From positions 464,889-528,888 of the forward strand of contig JAVLUZ010000019.1 of NCBI GenBank assembly GCA_036768485.1: 64,000 nt of DNA. Direction: 5' to 3'. Under the pieces are notes generated by a model. That model was not told where the DNA came from. It saw nothing but the letters and a program-made list of their open reading frames with translations, and made no database searches. The stretch comes from Mermis nigrescens. Its lineage: Eukaryota; Nematoda; Enoplea; Mermithida; Mermithidae. Shown here one piece after another: positions 22,955 through 33,040 of this stretch; position 1 is the first letter of the stretch; the number at the start of each line of letters is the position of its first letter. The position numbers were made by a program, and so were the translations under genes.

Positions 22955-25738
22955 GTAAATTCGCCCCGTTATTTTGTTAATATTAAATGTTTGCTATGTA
23001 ATTCTCGTAGTATTGTGAATAAGTTAGGGGAACTTCACTTTCTGTTAAATACTGCAAAATTCGATATATTATTTTTTTGTGAAACCTGGTTAAATGAATC
23101 TATTTCCGACAGTCTATTATGTCCGTTAAAAAATTATATTATTCTCCGATCAGATCGTAAGAATAAGCGGGGAGGTGGAGTTTTAATTTTTGCTAAACCT
23201 CATCTTTATGCTCGATGCGTTAAAGTTCCTGCTTCTCTGTTTGTGTCTGATACTTTAGTAGTTGAAATTTTAAAAGGTGGAGATGTTATAAGATGTTTGT
23301 TAGTTTATAGACCTCCTCAGTATGATTTTGATACTGCACTTCGGATATGTAATTTAATTGAATGGGCTACTAATAGTTGTCATCCCGTTATTATAGTAGG
23401 GGATCTAAATTTGCCTAAAATTGATTGGTTTCATGGTACTTTTACATTTAATCCATTAAACGAATTATTTTTTGATTACTTATCAGCTAGTGGTCTGCAA
23501 CAGTTAGTTAAAGAAAATACTCACGATAATACTTTGATTGATGTAGTATTTGCTGCATATAACGTTTTTAATATCCAGGTTCTTCCTCCTTTTTCAACAA
23601 GCGACCATAATTCGATTTCTTTTGAAATTTTAACTAGAACTTTTCAAGATGGAGATAAACCTAGCTTAAATTTCAATAAAGCGGACTACGAGAGTATAGC
23701 TACTTTTTTATCCTCTGTTTCTTGGCCTGACATTTTTTCTACATGCTCAACAGTTAATGACATGTATAATGTTTTTTTAAGTATATTAAATCCTCTTATT
23801 TTTAGTTTTGTACCTACTTTTAGGGCTAAATTAAAATTTAAATACCCTAAAAGCTTACATAAATTATTTCTTAAAAAACGTTCTCTATGGGATAAGTATA
23901 AAAGGTGTAAAACTCCAGGAACTAAAGTTAAATATCGAAATCATTGTAAGGCTCTACGTAGAACTATTCATAATTATTTCTCTTCTCAAGAAAACAAATT
24001 GCTCAAGAATAATAATCCTAAAGCTTTCTATACTTTTGTAAATAATAGGTTAAAAAGTCGCAGTGAAATTCCTCCTCTAACATTTTCTGATAATAATGTT
24101 ATAACCGATTCATTACGCAAGGCTAACATTTTTAATGATTATTTCGCTTCAGTGTTTTCTAGTGACATTACTAACGCGAATTTTCTTTTTCAGAAGCGCT
24201 GTGATTTTTCGCTTTCTGACATTATTTTTAGTGAGGATCGCGTATTGGAAGCCATTAACCATCTAAATACGTCTATTGCAGTTGGCCCCGATGGCATATG
24301 TAATCTTTTTATTAAAAAATTGTCGTTTCAAATGATAAAGCCGTTAGTTAGTATTTTCACTGTATCTTTTCTGTCTGGAAATATTCCCGAGCTTTGGAGC
24401 ATGGCACATGTTATTCCAATATTAAAAAAGGGGGATCCAGCATTAGTGGATAATTACAGGCCCGTTTCTCTTTGTTGTTCTATTGCCAAAATTATGGAAA
24501 GAATTATTAATAGTCAATTGTTAGACTTTCTTAAGGTTAATAAACTAATATCTCCTTTTCAATTTGGTTTTCAAAAGAATAAATCTTGTGAAACACAATT
24601 GTTAAAGTGTAAATTTTCATGGATTCAGTCGTTAGCTAAAAAAGAAACTGTTGATATAATATATTTAGATTTCTCTAAAGCTTTTGATAAAGTAAATATG
24701 GAAAAACTTCTTATTAAGTTAAACGGATATGGAATAAACGGTAATTTGTATGCATGGTTAAAGGCCTATTTGTTTAATCGTTCCCAATGTGTTCGCGTTA
24801 ATCAGTCTTTTTCAGATTATGTGCCTGTTACCAGCGGTGTCGTCCAAGGAAGTGTCCTTGGACCTACGCTCTTTTCGATTTTTATAAATGATATATGTGA
24901 TAATATTTGTAGTACGGTTTATATGTTCGCAGATGATATCAAAATTTTCAATATTAGTCGTAACTGTAAATTATTACAGTCTGATTTAGATAAGATTATT
25001 GACTGGGCAATTGCATGGGATTTACCTATTTCTCGAACCAAAAGTCAAGTTCTATATTTGGGTAATAATAATCAAAAAGCTGTTTATAGACTAAATGGGG
25101 AAATTATTTCTAGTGATCCGTTTGTCCGTGATTTAGGAGTTTTGATTCCTCGAAATTTAAAATTTAAGGAACATTATAATTCTTTGATTAAAAAAGCTTT
25201 CTTTAGATGTATTTTAATACGCAAATCATTTTTTTCGCGTGATAAAGGTAATCTTGTTAAAGCTTATAGTTGTTATGTTAGACCTTTATTAGAGTATTGT
25301 TGCAGTGTATGGAACCCCTCTTATCTTAAGGATATAGATAGATTGGAAGCTGTTCAACGTAGATTCACTAAATATATTTTTGGCTATAATAATATTTTTT
25401 CTTACGAGGATCGTTTAACACAACTTAAATTGTGCAGACTTGAATTAAGACGCTTGCAGATTTGTCTGTGTATGATGTATCAAATTATTTGTCATAAATC
25501 ATGTTTGGAAGCTGATGATTTTTTTGTATTTAATCATAATATTACCCGTAGCATTAATAGATTTAAATTAGTCATACCTACTGTACATTCTAATTTAGAA
25601 AAGTTTGATTTCTTTTACAAATACATCGCAGTTTGGAACGATCTTCCTGACTTCATTGTTTCTTCCCCTAACCTAAACATATTTAAATCTAGATTAGCAA
25701 ACTTTGATTTATCTAGATATCTTGTGGGGCGCGCGTAA
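22955..25738 (+). CDS. LINE 2 ORF2: AP endonuclease plus reverse transcriptase
   Basis: Open from the ORF1 UAG to TAA at 25736-25738 in the ORF1 frame. The first in-frame AUG falls well inside the protein, after the endonuclease. Endonuclease motifs: CNSRSIVNKLGEL, FFCETWLN, IVGDLNLPKIDW, STSDHNSISFE. RT motifs: YRPVSLCCSIAKIME, YLDFSKAFDKVN, TSGVVQGSVLGPTLF, MFADDIKIF. The C-terminal region has YVRPLLEYCCSVWNPSY and ends NLNIFKSRL...YLVGRA, complete relative to LINE 1. There are no internal stops or frameshifts, so this copy could be competent. Confidence 0.9.
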   Translation, partial: VNSPRYFVNIKCLLCNSRSIVNKLGELHFLLNTAKFDILFFCETWLNESISDSLLCPLKNYIILRSDRKNKRGGGVLIFAKPHLYARCVKVPASLFVSDTLVVEILKGGDVIRCLLVYRPPQYDFDTALRICNLIEWATNSCHPVIIVGDLNLPKIDWFHGTFTFNPLNELFFDYLSASGLQQLVKENTHDNTLIDVVFAAYNVFNIQVLPPFSTSDHNSISFEILTRTFQDGDKPSLNFNKADYESIATFLSSVSWPDIFSTCSTVNDMYNVFLSILNPLIFSFVPTFRAKLKFKYPKSLHKLFLKKRSLWDKYKRCKTPGTKVKYRNHCKALRRTIHNYFSSQENKLLKNNNPKAFYTFVNNRLKSRSEIPPLTFSDNNVITDSLRKANIFNDYFASVFSSDITNANFLFQKRCDFSLSDIIFSEDRVLEAINHLNTSIAVGPDGICNLFIKKLSFQMIKPLVSIFTVSFLSGNIPELWSMAHVIPILKKGDPALVDNYRPVSLCCSIAKIMERIINSQLLDFLKVNKLISPFQFGFQKNKSCETQLLKCKFSWIQSLAKKETVDIIYLDFSKAFDKVNMEKLLIKLNGYGINGNLYAWLKAYLFNRSQCVRVNQSFSDYVPVTSGVVQGSVLGPTLFSIFINDICDNICSTVYMFADDIKIFNISRNCKLLQSDLDKIIDWAIAWDLPISRTKSQVLYLGNNNQKAVYRLNGEIISSDPFVRDLGVLIPRNLKFKEHYNSLIKKAFFRCILIRKSFFSRDKGNLVKAYSCYVRPLLEYCCSVWNPSYLKDIDRLEAVQRRFTKYIFGYNNIFSYEDRLTQLKLCRLELRRLQICLCMMYQIICHKSCLEADDFFVFNHNITRSINRFKLVIPTVHSNLEKFDFFYKYIAVWNDLPDFIVSSPNLNIFKSRLANFDLSRYLVGRA

Positions 25739-25982
25739 AACTTGTCATTCCATTGACTCGCATGTCCCTTTACTAATTCGTAATTGCATTTATTATATAT
25801 CTTGTCATTTCGTATTTTAACTGTTGCGCCGGCTAAATAAAACAATTAAATATAATAAATCTAAGTTACAATGCGGAAGGTGCTGACCTGGTTCAAATTA
25901 TAAACACTGTTTTCTTTGGATTTTATTTGTAAAAAAGCATGGATATTTAATATATTGATTAATTCGCTACCCGCGTCTTCCA

Positions 25983-26858
25983 ATGGGTCGTAAAGTGAAA
26001 TTGGCTTCGGATAAAGTGTGCAAATGCCCGAAATGCGACGAAGCGGTCGACCCGAATTCCAAGGGGATTCAATGCGACCTTTGCCACTGTTGGTTTCACA
26101 CGGCTTGCGTAGGTTTGAACGACGCCCAATACAGCGTCTTGGCACTGTTGGACCAGCTGTTTCTCTGCCCGATGTGCTTACCGGTTGGTAAGAAACTTTT
26201 GACAGTGGAGCAGAAAGTTTCCACTTTGGAAAATCGCTTCGACTCTCTCGAAGCATCTATTAAAGAACAGTTGGACTCTTTAGCCAAGCAGGTCACCCAA
26301 TCGCAGGCACCGCGTTTCACGGCTCCTAATTTTGCGGCACCTAACTTCGCGCCTATGAGGCCGCCGCGGATGGCCGATATCGACATCAACAAAGTGGTCG
26401 TTTCGGCAGTGAAGGACGCCTTGGAGGCAGATTCCAAGAAAACCACCGTCGTCCTGGAGAATTTCGTTCCCATTGGCGACGACAGCAGCTTGGAGGACGA
26501 CGTGAAGCAGTACGTCACCACCGCCGGGTTCGATCCCAAAAAAATCGTCGGCATTCGGCGCTCCGGCCCGGAGGTCAAATCGTACAAGGATGGCACCACC
26601 TTGCCCCGCATCATCAAGGTCAAGTGCGACTCGGAGTCCTCCAGGGCCGAGTTGATTCAGTTGGCCACCAAATACGCGGATAAGGGGCGTAAATCCAAAA
26701 TCTACGCCCGGCCGGATCGCACCTGGCAACAACGTGAGGCTCTCCGTCGATTGAATGCTGATTTGAAGGAAAAACGGGACGCGGGCGAGGAAAATTGGTT
26801 TATTGACCGTAACTCGTATGAATTGAAACAATATAAAGTGCGCATGCCTCGCCCTTAG
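25983..26858 (+). CDS. LINE 3 ORF1: PHD-finger protein, GC-rich codons
   Basis: 291 residues from ATG. The N-terminal PHD-like finger (CPKC, CDLC, HTAC, CPMC) is shorter than in LINEs 1 and 2. It is followed by a coiled-coil-like segment (VEQKVSTLENRFDSLEASI), a proline/alanine spacer (APNFAAPNFAPMRPP), and the conserved tail KIYARPDRTWQQREALRRLN and KRDAGEENWFID. The codons are strikingly GC-ended compared with its own ORF2 and with the other LINEs, hinting at a separate compositional history. It ends at UAG (26856-26858), with the frame open into ORF2. Confidence 0.85.
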   Translation: MGRKVKLASDKVCKCPKCDEAVDPNSKGIQCDLCHCWFHTACVGLNDAQYSVLALLDQLFLCPMCLPVGKKLLTVEQKVSTLENRFDSLEASIKEQLDSLAKQVTQSQAPRFTAPNFAAPNFAPMRPPRMADIDINKVVVSAVKDALEADSKKTTVVLENFVPIGDDSSLEDDVKQYVTTAGFDPKKIVGIRRSGPEVKSYKDGTTLPRIIKVKCDSESSRAELIQLATKYADKGRKSKIYARPDRTWQQREALRRLNADLKEKRDAGEENWFIDRNSYELKQYKVRMPRP

Positions 26859-29681
26859 GGAGTTAACGCCCCTGTTAAACCCGATTTAACTTCAAAAAAT
26901 GATGAAAATGATAAAAATGTACTGAATTGTGCCTTATTTAATGCTAGAAGTCTAGTGAACAAATTACCTGAACTTCATGCTTTACTCATTTCTGAAACCT
27001 ACGATATCATTTTTGTAACAGAATCTTGGTTAAATGATACAATTTCTGATGGTCTTCTTTGTACTTCTTCTGTTTATTCCATTTATAGATGTGACAGGCT
27101 GGATTATAGAGGTGGTGGGGTAGCTATATTGTATAAAAATGCACTGAAAATTTGTAATATTACTCTTAAGGAACCATTTGATTGCCCTGAAACTCTTATT
27201 TGTGAACTTCACTCCAATGATGAATATGTGCGGTTTATACTTTGCTATAGGCCACCAAAATATGATATTCAATATGCTCAAAAATTGTGTCTTTTTCTTG
27301 AAAAGTACATTGAAAACACGAAAAAATGCATAATACTAGGCGATTTTAACCTACCTGACCTAAACTTTGCCTCTCATTCTGCATACAGGAACCCAGTTAC
27401 ACAAATATTTTATGAATGTTTTGTAAACCTAGGTCTCAATTTAATGACAAACGAACCAAACCGAAATCTAAATATTTTAGATCTTATTTTGAGTACATCT
27501 CGTGAACTCCTTTTTAATGTTTCTGTTAACGAACCTTTTGCTAGTAGTGATCATGAAATAATTTCGTTTAATTTGCCATTTAATAGCAATGAGGATGAAA
27601 ATCTAATAACGCTTGATTTCAAAAAGGCAAATTATCAAGCAATTGAAGCTTTCTTGGCATCTGTTGAATGGGAAAAAATTTTTTCGTCTTGTGTAAGTGT
27701 TAATGATTTCTACGAGGCTTTTTTGTCCATTCTCAACACAGCTATTTCCGAATTCGTTCCACTGAAAAAGAAAATGCGCAGAAATCTTCTGCCAAATTCT
27801 GTACGAAAAATGCAGGCTACAAAGCGTAAACTTTGGAAAAAATACAAAATTAATAGGGATGCTAAAACGTTAGAGAAATGTAAGAAATTGACCAAAAATA
27901 TAAAAACTTTGATGAATGAACATCTTGCAAATGAGGAAGGAAAGTTACTAAAGTCGAATAATTTAAAAAACTTTTTCTCTTTTGTAAATGATCGATTAAA
28001 TAATAAAAAGAAAATTCCATTGTTGAAAAGCAACGGCATCACTATTGTGGATGATTTAGACAAAGCAAATGCTTTTAATACAAATTTTGCCAACAATTTT
28101 GTAAATGACAATAATGTTTTACCTGTATTTCCTGATAAAATTAACCGTAATCATAGTGTTTCTTGCAAATTTGACTTATTTACAATTTTGGATGCTCTAA
28201 ATCGACTAAAACCTTCATTGTCACTTGGCCCTGATGGCCTGTGTGCATATTTTGTGAAAAAGCTAAAATTAGTCCTTGTTAGACCTTTGATGTCAATTTT
28301 TGAAGTTTCTTACAGGACAGGGTGCATCCCCGACCTGTGGAGGGAAGCTATTGTTGTGCCTATACCTAAGAAAGGTGACTTATCATCCATAGAAAACTAT
28401 CGGCCCGTGTCCCTTTGTTGTGTTCTGTGTAAGGTCATGGAATCGATAATTAATATTAGCCTAACTACCCATTTAAATGAAAATAATTTGCTTTCTGAAA
28501 ATCAGTTTGGATTTAGAAAAAATAAATCTTGTACACTGCAACTTTTAAAGTGCAAAAATCAGTGGTCCAAAAATCTTGATGAAAATTGCCCAATCGATAT
28601 TGTTTATATCGATTTTTGTAAAGCTTTTGATACAGTTTCGCATGAAAAACTGCTTATAAAATTAGCTGCCTATGGCATAAGTGGTTTTTGCCTAAATTGG
28701 TTAAAATGCTTTTTGAGTAATAGATCCCAAAGGGTTAAAGTTGGAGATTCATTGTCTCTTCCGCTCCCTGTTTCCAGTGGGGTGCCACAGGGTAGTGTTT
28801 TAGGCCCTACCCTTTTTTTGTTATTCATAAATGATTTATGTGATTTTCAAAGTACCAGCTCAATTTCGCTATTTGCTGATGATGTTAAAATATCTAATTC
28901 AGCTTCCAATTTTTTGGACTTGCAAAATGATCTAATGCATATTAAGAGGTGGGCTGATATCTGGCAGCTTAAGATCTCACTCAGCAAATGTTTTGTTTTG
29001 CATTTAGGAAAATCTAATCCCAAGCACTCTTACGGTATAGATAATTTTGAAATCCCACATGATATATCCGAGATGAAGGATCTTGGTGTCTTAATAAGTA
29101 AAGATTTATCTTCTAGAACTCATTGTACAAACATTGTAAAAAAAGGCATGAGAATTGCAAACTTGATTTTACGGAGTTTTGTTTCAAGAGATAAAACTTT
29201 GTTAGTAAAAGCCTTTACAACCTATGTCCGACCAATTTTGGAATATGGTTCGTCTGTTTGGAATCCTTATCTGTTATGTGACATAAATAATGTTGAAAAT
29301 GTCCAAAGAAAATTTACCAAACGAATTTTTTCTGATAAAACTATCTCCTACGATGCCCGATTAAAGGAATTGGGCTTGGAGAGACTCGAATTACGTAGAA
29401 TGCAAAGTGATTTATCAATGACACGCTCTATAATCAAGGATAATTTGTTACCTGTTGAAGACTTCTTCACATTTAATGTAAACTCAAATCGTGCTGTAAA
29501 TTCTTGCAAACTTTACGTTAACCGTGTAAACAAAAATGTTAGAAAATTTGAATTTTGCAATCGTGTGATTTCTGTCTGGAATTATTTGCCTGATGATATC
29601 ATCTGCTCAGCTAATTCGAACATTTTTACGATGAAATTGAAACAATTTGATTTATCCATTTTTCTCAAGGGGCGTATCTAA
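26859..29681 (+). CDS. LINE 3 ORF2: AP endonuclease plus reverse transcriptase
   Basis: In phase with ORF1 across a single UAG. There is no in-frame AUG until after the endonuclease core begins. Endonuclease: FNARSLVNKLPEL, VTESWLND, ILGDFNLPDLNF, SSDHEIISF. RT: RPVSLCCVLCKVME, IDFCKAFDTVSHEKLL, SSGVPQGSVLGPTLF, LFADDVKI. It ends KQFDLSIFLKGRI, then TAA. The frame is intact. It is AT-rich, unlike ORF1 of the same element. Function: nicks the target DNA and copies the element RNA at the nick (family knowledge). Confidence 0.9.
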   Translation, partial: GVNAPVKPDLTSKNDENDKNVLNCALFNARSLVNKLPELHALLISETYDIIFVTESWLNDTISDGLLCTSSVYSIYRCDRLDYRGGGVAILYKNALKICNITLKEPFDCPETLICELHSNDEYVRFILCYRPPKYDIQYAQKLCLFLEKYIENTKKCIILGDFNLPDLNFASHSAYRNPVTQIFYECFVNLGLNLMTNEPNRNLNILDLILSTSRELLFNVSVNEPFASSDHEIISFNLPFNSNEDENLITLDFKKANYQAIEAFLASVEWEKIFSSCVSVNDFYEAFLSILNTAISEFVPLKKKMRRNLLPNSVRKMQATKRKLWKKYKINRDAKTLEKCKKLTKNIKTLMNEHLANEEGKLLKSNNLKNFFSFVNDRLNNKKKIPLLKSNGITIVDDLDKANAFNTNFANNFVNDNNVLPVFPDKINRNHSVSCKFDLFTILDALNRLKPSLSLGPDGLCAYFVKKLKLVLVRPLMSIFEVSYRTGCIPDLWREAIVVPIPKKGDLSSIENYRPVSLCCVLCKVMESIINISLTTHLNENNLLSENQFGFRKNKSCTLQLLKCKNQWSKNLDENCPIDIVYIDFCKAFDTVSHEKLLIKLAAYGISGFCLNWLKCFLSNRSQRVKVGDSLSLPLPVSSGVPQGSVLGPTLFLLFINDLCDFQSTSSISLFADDVKISNSASNFLDLQNDLMHIKRWADIWQLKISLSKCFVLHLGKSNPKHSYGIDNFEIPHDISEMKDLGVLISKDLSSRTHCTNIVKKGMRIANLILRSFVSRDKTLLVKAFTTYVRPILEYGSSVWNPYLLCDINNVENVQRKFTKRIFSDKTISYDARLKELGLERLELRRMQSDLSMTRSIIKDNLLPVEDFFTFNVNSNRAVNSCKLYVNRVNKNVRKFEFCNRVISVWNYLPDDIICSANSNIFTMKLKQFDLSIFLKGRI

Positions 29682-29931
29682 GCGCAGTTATAATTCATTG
29701 CCTGTACGTACCCGCGTGTCTTACATTTACATTACACTACTTTCTTTTATCACTTTATTCGTTTTTTTTACAATTAAATACGTGTGTTTGCAATATGTAC
29801 ATGAATTTCAATTATGCATTTATATGACATTTGTCCTTTTCCTTATTATTTGTATTGTAATGTGTACGTATATTTTAAATTTGTACGTGTATTTTGTAGA
29901 CCGAATAAATCTTTCTTTCTTTCTTTCTTTC

Positions 29932-30439
29932 AAAGAGTTGATACAGTAACTGACGAACTTTTAAAATTATACAAAATAAACAACCTTTATTTTTTACAGA
30001 AACCTGTCCTACGAATAAACACCTCGCAATACTTCGCGATAAAAAACACATCGGTGGCAAAAACCCCCTCTTTCAAATAAAAATCTTCTGTAGTCTGTTT
30101 CAGACTTCTTTGGACTTGTTCACAATGCGTCAATGTTAAGCAAAGCACATTAAATATCGATAAGAATAATTTAAAGCAGCTAATCTGTTGTAATAAGAAT
30201 TTAGTCAAAAATGGCCCGTTTGGAGTGTAACAGACATTAGTAATTTCGGTTCACTTCTGAGTGTAACAGACATTAGTAATTTCGGTTCACTTCTGTCACG
30301 CTAGAAAATTATTTGACCTATCTTAATTTAGTCAATAGATGGAAAATAATAAAATAAGGTTTACCCGGAAACAACCCATTTTTGAGGGTGCACATCTGCT
30401 CTAAGAATAACTGGTTTGGTTTGCCAGGACACTTTGTAA
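29932..30439. other. Spacer before the Gypsy element; includes a 36-bp tandem duplication
   Basis: No gene. A 36-bp unit starting gagtgtaacagacattag is perfectly duplicated at 30223-30258 and 30259-30294. The block 'ggcccgtttggagtgtaacagac...cacgctagaaaa' resembles 49387-49447 ('ggccgtttggaatggaacagac...cacgctaaat'), on the other side of the Gypsy element. The last four bases (GTAA, 30436-30439) are the Gypsy target duplication. Confidence 0.55.
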
Positions 30440-31499
30440 TGTAACTGCGAGAGTTACACGGTAGGCGAACCTGCCTTAGCAGTTCGCGATAGCCATTACA
30501 TAGCCAATACTAGTAGCTGTCTATGACGGTGCACTGTGGGCTATGCCTTCGGTCTTCCCATTATTTCCCCAAATTTTCAACAATAAAAAACAATTAGATA
30601 CTTGTCCGGTATCGTAGAGTTAAGTGTATGATAATAGTAATTGTTTAATGCATACCGCTTACGTGAATCGAGAACATTCGATCTGAGATAAAAGTCATTT
30701 CACTATTATGTTTAATTGATCGTTGTTTTTATTGTACTGTAATGGTCCTTGAGGCCAGTGTACTGAACGTTGTGTTGGAGTCTGGCGTTTTTTGGCGTTT
30801 TCGTTTTGCCAGTCGTACGTGTACATATTCCGTACGTTTACGTTTTTCTTTTTGCTTGTTTCCCGGCTATAGGCCGTGTGTTCTTCGTCGAATAAAAATA
30901 TAGAAAACCAACCCAGTGGTTTTGGTTATACCGAGGGTTAGGTCGGCCACCATCCCTTCGTCGAGGATTTCCACCCGTTTAGTGGACTGATAGGTAAATT
31001 CCGTATGATAGTTTATTTTATTCGAAAATCATATTTTATTTCTCAAGCCAAAAATTGATCAAAAATATTATTTAATCTTTAGGGATGATTGATCAGCATA
31101 GAGCTCGTTGTTGTTGTTTTCATTGTTCAGCGTGCTACACAAATTAGGAACCAAAAACATTTCTGATCAGGTACTGATTGAAAACAAGTTAAATTACAAC
31201 TTGAGCTTGAGATAGGTCAACTGACCTCCGCGGCAAATTCCGAGACTAGGTAGGTAGCCTTAGGTCTTAGGGCGTAGCTGCTGAGATCACCCGACGAAAA
31301 GCAGCCAGCAATATTAGGGCTGAGGGGATCGAAGCCGTAAGGTCTGTAAGGGTCCAAAGATCGAAAGCCATCCAGAGCCGCGCGATCGGGGCCAGCACTA
31401 AGCGCAGACTTAAGTACCTACGTACCTAGGTAAATCTCGAAGGCAAATGTATCCGCCCTGTGCCGATTCTCAGTAGGCATAGACGGCTCTACATTTACA
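30440..31499 (+). repeat. 5' LTR of the Gypsy element
   Basis: It starts TGTAACTGCGAGAGTTACA, which is itself a 7-bp stem hairpin, and ends ATTTACA. The outermost bases TGTAA/TTACA form the short inverted repeat typical of LTRs. AATAAA-type signals occur near 30585 and 30890 (gaataaaaata). No difference from the 3' LTR was seen on base-by-base reading. Confidence 0.95.
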
Positions 31500-31500
31500 T

Positions 31501-31518
31501 TGGATCGTTCCCTCCTTT
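31501..31518 (+). other. Putative primer-binding site
   Basis: TGGATCGTTCCCTCCTTT starts one base after the 5' LTR, with the TGG expected to pair with a tRNA 3' CCA. I cannot name the tRNA from memory with confidence. Confidence 0.55.
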
Positions 31519-31664
31519 AGGCTGCTAGCTACAGCCGAGCTGATCAATCATCGTAAAATTATTTTTCGATCCAAAAATTTATCATTTTGGCCATCTAAGA
31601 ATGTGTAACATTTTGTTCACCTTTGTTGTTGTATCGACCGCGATCGTGGCAGTGCGCAATTTAA

Positions 31665-31670
31665 GTAAGC
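31665..31670 (+). promoter_or_regulatory. Candidate splice donor in the Gypsy leader
   Basis: GTAAGC following 'aattta a' in the untranslated leader (31500-32086). It could pair with the acceptor ahead of ORF3 (39866-39867) to make a subgenomic mRNA, as retroviral env messages are made. The position is suggestive only. Confidence 0.35.
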
Positions 31671-32086
31671 GTCCGTGGTAAAGATTTTGTGTATCGTGGT
31701 AAAGTCATCGTTATTTTTCTATTTCCGTCGAAATTTTTATCGACGAAGGCAGCTCTCACGCTCGCATTTTTCTATAAACGTCGACCCACAGGCGACGATT
31801 CATCATTTTTCTCTCTTGACGACGAAATTCCGTCATTTAGGTGTTTACCTACCTGTTTTTCTAACCACGTACACGTTCTTGCGCATTAGGCTTAGTCCTA
31901 CCTGTTTTCGATCATTTCACGTCTGGTATATCTTACTTCACGTAAGGAAGTACTATTTACGTGGAAAAACCTGTTTTTCGGATCGACAAAGGCCAAATTC
32001 GAAACATTTATTTTGGGGAATAATTTCGACGTACTGAAATTTACTTTACCCAAGGTCACATTTTTCGACATTTTTGATATCTAAAA

Positions 32087-33040
32087 ATGGCAGGAAAAAA
32101 GGTTTTGCGGACACCGCCCGCTAAATTGAAAAAACCTTCTACGCCACCTACTTCAACTTGCCAATTACCTACCGCGCCTGTTGACTCTAATAGCGCGAGT
32201 AATTCTGCGAGTAATGACACAATTACGAAAGACGTAACTACTACGGCGAATAATGATAAATTACCCGCGTCACTAAATGCCGCGAGTAATACACAGTCCG
32301 ATGATGAATTGTTATTGACAACTGTGCGATCGCGCATTAATCAAACTTCGATAACTAGATCGGACCCTAACATTGATAATTCATCAAATCATACAATGAT
32401 TGATAATACGACTACTCATAACACAGCGAATAATCCTGAAACCAGTTCGGAACGCGAAAATCCCGATTCTGACGTCGAAAGTAATCATAGTCACAGCATA
32501 AATGCCGACCAAGAGCGTGCTAATGCTAATGCGACTAATGATCTTCTTTTGAAAGCTCTACAAGCTATTCATTTACAATTTTCGGATCTTTCTACGCGCT
32601 TTGAACAAGATAAAAAGGCAAATGCGGATGAAATGCGTAAACTGCGTTTGGAGCTAAGCACTATGCTTAAACCCCAACCAGTTCTGAATCGCATAGAGAG
32701 TAATCCATCTGAGCGCGTTAACCACTCAATCGATAGCGCAAATTTTTCTGAATTCAATGCACATACTGTGAATTGTGCGCAAAGTACGCATCATGCATCC
32801 TCACTATTGTCTACTAGCAACAGAGCATCAAATTCACGCTCACCTTCGGAAACCGTTCCTGAAAATATAACTCAAAGTTGTACAAATCGCGCGCCTGTGA
32901 TGTCTAATTTGTCACAGAATCCTTTAAACACGGGTTTTGTCACGCCCAGTAGTGGTCAATATATAATAATCATTAATATATTCACTTGGGTCACTCCGCG
33001 TATTGTACGTCTGTCGAGCCCCGTAACAATAGTAATATAA
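32087..33040 (+). pseudogene. Gypsy gag 5' part, interrupted by a TRIM-like element
   Basis: The frame opens at an ATG (32087). About 280 residues belong to the element: a lysine/proline start, a long N/S/T/D-rich low-complexity region, and a coiled-coil-like stretch (LLKALQAIHLQFSDLSTRFEQ...MRKLRLEL). At 32938 the frame runs into the LTR of the inserted TRIM-like element, and the final residues come from that LTR. After the insertion the gag sequence resumes at 34010, but stops follow (for example near 34126), so the gag N-terminal region is broken in this copy. It is probably a Gag matrix-like segment of a kind found in large Gypsy elements. Confidence 0.6.

Larger units (their letters stand above)
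22000..25858 (+). mobile_element. LINE 2: CR1/L2/Daphne-like non-LTR retrotransposon
   Basis: Second LINE in the same orientation, with intact ORF1 (22019-22954) and ORF2 (22955-25738). The 3' end carries 'ctaaataaaacaattaaatataataaat' instead of a clear tetranucleotide tail. Its protein products are close relatives of those of LINE 1, but the DNA is diverged, so this is a related family or subfamily and not a recent tandem duplicate. Boundaries are approximate. Confidence 0.8.
25900..29931 (+). mobile_element. LINE 3: diverged CR1/L2/Daphne-like retrotransposon
   Basis: Third LINE in tandem orientation, with ORF1 (25983-26858), ORF2 (26859-29681), a 3' UTR of about 220 bp and a (TTTC)n tail at about 29909-29931. 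The proteins are only moderately similar to those of LINEs 1 and 2, so it is a separate family. The gap after LINE 2 is under 130 bp, implying one element inserted beside or into another's end. Confidence 0.8.

Noticed and set aside
26096..26831. Minus-strand open frames of 175-183 codons
   Set aside because: They lie antisense to the clearly coding, GC-rich LINE 3 ORF1; GC-rich codons suppress antisense stops.
31675..32037. 120-codon open frame in the Gypsy leader
   Set aside because: It has no retroelement similarity, lies upstream of the Gag ATG in the untranslated leader, and has biased T-rich composition.
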